64,000 bases of DNA, taken from Aurantiochytrium sp. KH105. Lineage: Eukaryota; Sar; Bigyra; Thraustochytrida; Thraustochytriidae. The stretch is taken from positions 124,001-188,000 of the forward strand of contig BGKB01000076.1 in NCBI GenBank assembly GCA_003116975.1, given 5' to 3'. The translations under genes and the position numbers were made by a program. Shown here piece after piece: positions 58,883 through 64,000 of the stretch (positions within the stretch are counted from its first letter, which is position 1; the number at the start of each line of letters is the position of its first letter). Under the pieces are notes generated by a model. It worked only from the letters and a program-made list of their open reading frames with translations, was not told the DNA's origin and did no database searches.

Positions 58883-59896
58883 CTACCTCGCAAGAGCCTC
58901 GTTGTTCTTGCGCATCTTCTTGAGCATGGAGGAACCGCGCCTCCGGCCATACTTGTCGCGAAAGTTGTTCTTTTGCTCGAATTCTTTTCTGATGAGGGCA
59001 ATTCGCCAGAGAGGCGGGCGCTGGGGAGCGCCGCCCTCGCGATCGACACGCATGTGCCTCATGGCTTCGGCAAAGGAATCAGGAACAAATTCATTCTTGG
59101 CCTGGCGGTGCTTGATCCAGCGGTGCATTTGCTGCATGGCTGCATGCATTTGCACGAGCTGCTGCACAGCCTGGATGTCAACGCCAGCAGAAGTAGCAAT
59201 GCGCTCGACTTCGGCTGGACCAAGTGGAGTCTCGCCGCTGAGCTCCGTGGAAGTCATCACATCAAAGATGCTCAGCATAGCGTCGGTTTGCTCACGTCCC
59301 GAGGCCTCTCGAACACCAGGAACCTTGGAAAGCCAGTACCTGTAACCTTCCTCGCTCTTCTCTACGGATTTCTGTTTTTTGAGGTCAAAAGTAGCGCGTT
59401 CGAATCAACAGCAGCGAGTAAAATGTTAGTCAACGTCCTCGGCTCTCCAGAGACTTGTGGCGCTCTTCCCCAGTTCAAGCACCACACACGAGGCCGAGCG
59501 TATTGGTGATCGATGCACGCAAATTTGGGGCAATGGTTGACTTACCTCGATAACACCGCGGTACACGGAGAGCGGAAAGTGGTCTTGCGTCTTCATGAAT
59601 TCAATAAGATCGCGTTCCATCTCCAGGCGGCCCTTCTCCTGCGTCTTCTCGGTGCGAGACTGCAGCATGTTGCCAATGCGGTCAAAAAAGCCCTCCCTCT
59701 TGACGCCCGTGGCCTTGGCAACCATGGTGCGGGCCTGGACCTTTTGCACGGGCTGCGCCATGGCCAAGGTTTCCGCGTGCGAGTTGAGAAGGGAGACCGC
59801 GCCTCGTGCTGCGTACTGCTGAGCAGCCCGGGGCGCGCCAGTCGTCGTCGCGAGCGACCGCGCCGCCGAGCGCAGCGCCAGCAGACCAATCGTCAT
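58883..59896 (-). CDS. Mitochondrial protein with an SRP54/Ffh-type M domain and no GTPase domain, two exons
   Basis: Exon 1 is 59546-59896 and exon 2 is 58883-59371, joined in phase 0 to 279 residues. The N-terminus (MTIGLLALRSAARSLATTTG) is basic and acid-free, fitting a mitochondrial presequence. The core at about 145-210 reads AMLSIFDVMTSTELSG, then GPAEVERIATSAGVDIQAV and QQLVQMHAAMQQMHRWIKHR. This parallels the SRP54/Ffh M domain (SMTPEER..., RRERIARGSGTSVQEV, LLKQFEQMRKMM). The usual NG GTPase half is absent: the first 145 residues have no P-loop. The C-terminus is basic and Met-rich (SSMLKKMRKNNEALAR). Function unknown; binding of mitoribosomal RNA or nascent hydrophobic segments is a reasonable inference. 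The assignment rests on motif likeness only. Confidence 0.78.
59372..59545 (-). other. Intron of the M-domain protein gene
   Basis: A 174-nt phase-0 intron read on the minus strand, donor GTAAGT after ...GTTATCGAG, acceptor AAACAG. The acceptor choice keeps the frame into KSVEKSEEGYRYWLSKV. A CTAAC lies about 57 nt from the acceptor. Confidence 0.7.
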
Positions 59897-60631
59897 CTTC
59901 TTGTTTTACGAGCGCGTACGTGCCGTCGACCCGAGAGGATAGCGCGCGATGCAGCTGCGCGGGCGCTCCAGCCCCCCCGCCGCCTCGATCGCGCCGCGCT
60001 CTGCCGCGCCTGCGTAGCCCTCGGTCGCGCGCAAGGACTTGGTCTGCAGTGCTAGTTGACCACAAGCTCGCGGCCGCAACTTCTTTTAGGCCCTTTCCGG
60101 GTCTAAATTTACAATAAAAAAAGTCATAGGCCTACTGCGAAACAAGGCGAAACAAGACGAAACAAGACCGAGTTTGGGGCCCGCCAATGTGGCACGGAGC
60201 TTCCATGGAGTCTACAGGAGATCGAAGCATAGTTACTAGAGTGAATGAAATGGGGCCAAGACTCGGAGATACCCAGTCGTTCCTTTGCCTCATAGGTCCA
60301 GGTCCAGGTCCAGGAAGAGCAAATAGAGAAATCGAGGCTCATTCGCACATCGCCATGCCTCCATGTTGGGTAGAGCACAGACTCTTTGTAGATGGTGAGT
60401 ATGACGGAAGACGATAGAGAAGATGAATATCGCTGCTCTGCGTCGAGAAGAGTGGCGCAAGTTCTTTTCCCATTTTCTAAGGAGAGGATGATACATCAAG
60501 GCAAGACAAGGCATTGCATGTTGGATCAGCCATTGACTAACTCACTCACTCACTCACTCACTCACTCACTCACTCATCCAAAGACCCCCGATCAATGAAT
60601 GAATCAATCAATCAATCAATACATGGCTCAA
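59897..60631. other. Intergenic region between the M-domain and mL53-like genes
   Basis: A 735-bp gap on one strand. It has (CCAGGT)n-like sequence near 60298-60314, an ACTC array at 60537-60577 and AATC units at about 60600-60620, the last just past the mL53-like stop. No gene is recognised. Confidence 0.45.
60537..60577. repeat. (ACTC)n microsatellite
   Basis: Ten ACTC units, about 55 bp past the stop of the mL53-like gene (minus strand), so in its 3' flank. Confidence 0.9.
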
Positions 60632-61186
60632 TCAAGACTTAATCACAGGGATTTCATTCTCGTCTGCGTGGGTAATGCAGGTCTTAAGAACCTCTTGCAT
60701 TGACCACGCAGCATCAAAGGAGAGCTCCGACTTGTCAGCGAACGTAAGATGAATGCTTGACCTTTCCAGATCAGATTCTGTGCAAAATCAAAGAGAATAT
60801 CGTAGGCAGCGCAAAGCTTTGCGAGTTAGTCGTCTGTCTCTGCCATTGTGTTGTGAGCGATGATGAGCAGCCCTCTGTAGGCCAAACGCAAGTTCTCTCA
60901 CAAGCGAAAAGATTGCATTCGTGTCGCGCAGTCCCCGGACACAGGAAGACCACGAGAATCCGTGCGAGATGCCGACAGCTCAGGACCTGACTGACTTACC
61001 GAATGCTTGCGGGGAAATAGTTGGCGGGTCAAGAAGGCTGATCTTGAGCTCGAGACCGGGGCACGACTTGCGCACCTTGGGAGACTGCGCCACGCTCACG
61101 AACTCCTTGGCAACCACGCTCGACGGTTCGAGCACAGCGAGCTTCACGAAGGCCTTCGACACGTGTTGGAGCGCCTTGGTGGCCAT
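60632..61186 (-). CDS. MRPL53: Mitochondrial large-subunit ribosomal protein mL53-like, two exons
   Basis: Exon 1 is 61000-61186 and exon 2 is 60632-60777; the 110-residue product starts MATKALQHVSKAFVKLAVLE. The joined protein has the mL53 thioredoxin-like layout: FVKLAVLEPSSVVAKEFVS, then SPKVRKSCPGLELKISLLD (human: SSEKVRSTNLNCSVIADVR), then SSIHLTFADKSELSFDAA (human: CVDVLFGDGHRLIMRGA), then a closing helix. Phase and frame both require the acceptor at TTTGCACAG; the other AG dinucleotides fail the phase. mL53 is a mitochondrion-specific 39S protein. Similarity is low and L51/NDUFA2-type thioredoxin folds are a possible confusion, so the name is moderate confidence. Its leader has a CGCT array. 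Confidence 0.62.
60778..60999 (-). other. Intron of the mL53-like gene
   Basis: A 222-nt phase-1 intron on the minus strand, donor GTAAGT and acceptor TTTGCACAG with a T-rich tract. A CTAAC lies about 50 nt upstream of the acceptor. Confidence 0.75.
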
Positions 61187-61897
61187 GGTGCTTCTCTGCT
61201 GCTTGCCCCTCGCTCGCTCGCTCGCTCGCTCGCAACCTCCCAATCGTCAGTGAGTGGCGACGTGCCAATTCCCCGCTCCGGGCGTGGCGTCTGCAGGCGC
61301 TCGGACCGCTCGCAAGGTCTTCGCGTGCGTGCAGCAGAGCTCGACGACTGCCCCGCGCGACTCGCGGGTGGCCGCGCCCTCGCAGCGCTGGCGCCCCTTT
61401 CTTGCGCGGTCGCGGCGCCCCGCGCGCTTCCATCTTGGGTTAGGCCTCTTTCTTCGGGCGAGCGGCCCAAGGCATCGATCATCGCCGTGGGAGGACATCG
61501 GGGCACAAAGAGACAGACATCGAGATTGGTCGATTCAAGGTTGGTTGATCGGGAGAGAGAAAAGCAGGCCTTCTCGTGGCGAGGAAAATGTTACCTTGGG
61601 GAAGCAAAGGCTCTGCGCACCTGATTATGAAAATCAACAGATAAACAAAGAAACAAGCAAAATTGCTTTCGTTCGTAAAACAGGAGAAAAGAGAACATAA
61701 GGGTCAGACAGAATGCATACCTTGGCTTGCGCGGCCGCTTAGCCGGCAGGTTCGCACCATATTTTCAAGTAAAAGAGAAGAGGGAAGCAAGGCGATGGAG
61801 TGCGTGCACAGAGGGGGGGTGAGCAAACTCTCACTTTCAGAAAAGCCCGCTGCAACATCCTACAAACCATCGATAAAATGCGCCAGGCCCGCGTGTA
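61187..61897. other. Upstream region of the mL53-like gene, with CGCT array
   Basis: A 711-bp gap between the mL53-like start and the 3' end of the armadillo-like gene. A CGCT array at 61211-61233 lies 25 bp before the mL53-like ATG on its coding side. No gene is seen in the remainder, which has A-rich parts. Confidence 0.45.
61211..61233. repeat. (CGCT)n microsatellite
   Basis: Between five and six CGCT units in the 5' leader of the mL53-like gene. Confidence 0.9.
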
Positions 61898-64000
61898 TCA
61901 AGCCGGGACCTTGCCGGAAGCGCGCATACGTGTGAGGCTAGCACGGGCCAAGGAGCGCGAGACACGCTTGACGAAACCTTGGGCCATGCCCGCGGCGCCA
62001 AAGCGGTACGGCGAGCGCTCTTGCGCAATTTCCTCGGACTCGATGCTGGTGAGCAGCGTCTCGACGTCACGCCGAGCAAGGTAAAACGAGGGAAGTGCCT
62101 TTTGAGCCTGCAGCAAAAGCTTCTCCACAAGAGCGCGTCGTTCCATAAGCCCAGACATGACTTCTTTGTGGTACGACATGGTGAGCAGCACTTTGACGAT
62201 GAGACCAATGAGATCGGCATCCGGCTCGGGCCCAGCTTTGAGTGCGCGACGCAGTGTAGCAAGAACACCGGGTAACACAGGCTGCAATTCACTTCCATTA
62301 TGCGGAGCGAGGGCCAAATACTGCAGAGCCTCGAGGAGTTCCGAGATGGACCACTCGGCCGCTCCAAAGGTGGTCTCACCCTCGTCAGCATCATCAAAAA
62401 GCTTGCTCAAAAGCAGAACATGCTCGTGCTGCAGACGGGGAAACTCACGCGAGCTGTACGCGCCCGTTGAACGACCGAGAAAGAAGGCTGAGGCGAGAAC
62501 AGCCATGAGACCAAGCTCATCTTGGCGCGCCGCCGCTGAGACCAGGGCGTGGTGCAGGTTGGCTTCGGTAACGCTTGTCATCATGGGCGATTGCAATGCA
62601 ATGTTTGTCAAAGCCATGAGCGCTGAAAACTCCATCGAAGACATCCAGTCACCCGCAGCTGATGATGCGCTCGTGGCGGCGCTCAAAGAACTTCGAATGC
62701 TCAGAGCGCTGGCCGTCGACCTTGGCCGACTCTTGATGCGCACATCCGCAATGTCCGTCATGGCCTCCTGAAGGAAACGGACGCACGCATGTGCACTGAG
62801 CTCTGCGGGGCCCTCGGGCAAAGTACTGAAAAAGTTGAAAAAGTCGACGATTGAAGCGCAGAGCCGCCGCGTCTCGGGGTCGTGCCGCTGCAGAAGCTGC
62901 GAACCCTTTTGCGCCAAAGTCTGTACGGCGCCGCACTGACAAATAATGCCTTGATTTGCCGGATATCTGGCGAGGGCATCGAGTATGTTCACCACAGACC
63001 CGAGTCGACCATCTCGAAATGAGGGAATGATTTTCACCATTGCGCGAACAATCTGAATTCTCATCTTTTCCGGAACGGTCTTGTGCATCGCGGGCGCGAG
63101 CACATGAATAATGTCGAGACTCAACGTAGAAAAGAGCTCGCGATCCTGGTCGGTACGACGTACCACATGCAAGACAATCTGCAAAAGCCCCGTCGAAGAA
63201 ATCTGGTAGCACACCTCGCTTGCAAGATCCATTGCCTCTGTGTCGGCACCAAGCTTGGAGTCATCCAAGAGTCCGCGCTGCGCCGAGTAACCGTGGCTCG
63301 GCTCGTAATTAAATTCTGAAGCGCCATCCAGGCCGGACAATGATGAGGACTTCCGTGCAGTATTTCGCATCTGCTGCGCCGCTGTGGATGCACGATGGTT
63401 ACAGAATGGAGAATGCAAGAGCGACTTTGTGCCGGAATGCATGAGCATGAAAAAGTTGGTGGTCATTCTTTGCGTGATGTCGTAGATTTCCCGGAGGAAA
63501 AACCATATGCCCTTGACGTGCAGCTCGAGCGCATATGTGGGCTCACTCGCCAGAGCTGCGAGGCCTCCGAAAAGCTTGTCCATCACGCGGTCATCATCTT
63601 CTGAGCGCGCAGCTTGCTGTATTGCGCGTAAAATCAGATCGATGGCGCCCCGCTCCACAGCAGGTTCTCTCAAGTGGGTGGCGTGATCCGGTTCTGTGGA
63701 ATCGAGCAGGCTTACCAGAATATCGAGGCAAGCGGACCCGACCTCCCGGTCATCTGCAAATGTAAAGCAGACGTCCAGGATATCCTCGCCGAACACCTTG
63801 TTTCCTTTTTCGACGAGTGGAACGAGCGTCACGAGCGCGCGTATACACGCCTTGCGCACGTCGCTGTTGGGCGTCGCGAGCGCGAGGCCCGTGAGTTCCT
63901 GCACGTCCGCCTTCTTCGCCCCCAGTCTTTGGGCGCCGTGCAGGTCAGCGGATATCTGCCGCGCCACCTCTTCCTGCTCGCCCTCGTCTTCCGCGCGCCG
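61898..64000 (-). CDS. Armadillo-like helical-repeat protein, N-terminus beyond the window
   Basis: The frame is open to the window edge with no in-frame ATG near 64000, so the true start lies outside; 700 residues are visible. They are almost all alpha helix, with repeated hydrophobic helical pairs (VRKACIRALVTLVPLVEKG, VGSACLDILVSLLDS, MDKLFGGLAALAS, EFSALMALTNIALQS, SELLEALQYLALA, LIGLIVKVLLTMSY), as in armadillo/HEAT proteins. A Ser-rich stretch lies in the middle (about 400-425). The basic end (VKRVSRSLARASLTRMRASG) may bind membrane or nucleic acid. I cannot name a family; a generic scaffold role is all the sequence supports. Confidence 0.8.
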   Translation of the reverse strand, partial: RRAEDEGEQEEVARQISADLHGAQRLGAKKADVQELTGLALATPNSDVRKACIRALVTLVPLVEKGNKVFGEDILDVCFTFADDREVGSACLDILVSLLDSTEPDHATHLREPAVERGAIDLILRAIQQAARSEDDDRVMDKLFGGLAALASEPTYALELHVKGIWFFLREIYDITQRMTTNFFMLMHSGTKSLLHSPFCNHRASTAAQQMRNTARKSSSLSGLDGASEFNYEPSHGYSAQRGLLDDSKLGADTEAMDLASEVCYQISSTGLLQIVLHVVRRTDQDRELFSTLSLDIIHVLAPAMHKTVPEKMRIQIVRAMVKIIPSFRDGRLGSVVNILDALARYPANQGIICQCGAVQTLAQKGSQLLQRHDPETRRLCASIVDFFNFFSTLPEGPAELSAHACVRFLQEAMTDIADVRIKSRPRSTASALSIRSSLSAATSASSAAGDWMSSMEFSALMALTNIALQSPMMTSVTEANLHHALVSAAARQDELGLMAVLASAFFLGRSTGAYSSREFPRLQHEHVLLLSKLFDDADEGETTFGAAEWSISELLEALQYLALAPHNGSELQPVLPGVLATLRRALKAGPEPDADLIGLIVKVLLTMSYHKEVMSGLMERRALVEKLLLQAQKALPSFYLARRDVETLLTSIESEEIAQERSPYRFGAAGMAQGFVKRVSRSLARASLTRMRASGKVPA

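Noticed and set aside
59395-59410. GCGTTCGAATCAAC, which resembles a tRNA T-loop
   Set aside because: It lies in an intron and no acceptor, D or anticodon stems pair around it.
60537-60577. Regular ACTC repeats considered as a CRISPR or centromeric element
   Set aside because: Pure 4-bp tandem without spacers; a simple microsatellite.
1-64000. Mobile elements, rRNA, other RNA genes
   Set aside because: No transposase, reverse transcriptase, integrase, terminal repeats, rRNA or tRNA signatures were recognised on either strand.

Overview
This is nuclear DNA from a GC-rich, gene-dense eukaryote with few introns. Evidence is spliceosomal introns (GTAAGT or GTACGT donors, CTAAC-like branch sites), TRAPP, mTORC1-pathway, P-TEFb-type kinase and multi-bromodomain genes, several proteins with mitochondrial presequences, and a ciliary transition-zone gene (CC2D2A). 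No plastid-type genes are seen. Together with poly-Q, poly-P and poly-D proteins and intronless genes of 3-6 kb, this fits a thraustochytrid-like labyrinthulomycete stramenopile with flagellated zoospores. That placement is inference, not something the sequence proves.

Layout. 1-9.9 kb: an acidic protein tail cut by the window edge, a YlqF/RbgA GTPase of bacterial type (-), a 1978-aa multi-bromodomain protein (-) and a three-exon LAMTOR2 (+). 11.6-17.4 kb: an FHA/F-box-like/LRR fusion (+) and a coiled-coil protein (+). 17.6-24.2 kb: mitochondrial IF3 (-) head to head with TRAPPC8 (+). 24.4-31.7 kb: a CDK9-like kinase (-) head to head with YaaA (+), then an F-BAR/SH3 protein (+). 33.4-40.9 kb: a lipid-anchored PP2C (+), then mitochondrial PNPase (-) head to head with a NOV/DUF3883-domain protein (+). 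41.1-45.7 kb: three tandem paralogous 7-TM receptor-like genes (-). 46.6-57.6 kb: CC2D2A (-) head to head with a coiled-coil/zinc-motif protein (+), then a WDR59-like GATOR2 protein (-). 58.3-64 kb: a two-exon YciI-like protein (+), a two-exon mitochondrial protein carrying an SRP54-type M domain (-), two-exon mL53-like ribosomal protein (-), and an armadillo-like protein (-) that runs off the window.

Themes. Several products serve mitochondrial gene expression (IF3, PNPase, mL53, perhaps the YlqF GTPase and the M-domain protein). LAMTOR2 and the WDR59-like protein belong to the amino-acid branch of mTORC1 signalling. Most genes sit in head-to-head or tail-to-tail pairs with short gaps. Short tandem microsatellites recur just upstream of start codons and are the most repeated non-coding feature. 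Introns were found only in four short genes. I see no transposon, retroelement, CRISPR array, rRNA or convincing tRNA gene. Single ambiguous bases lie at 8663 and 32572.
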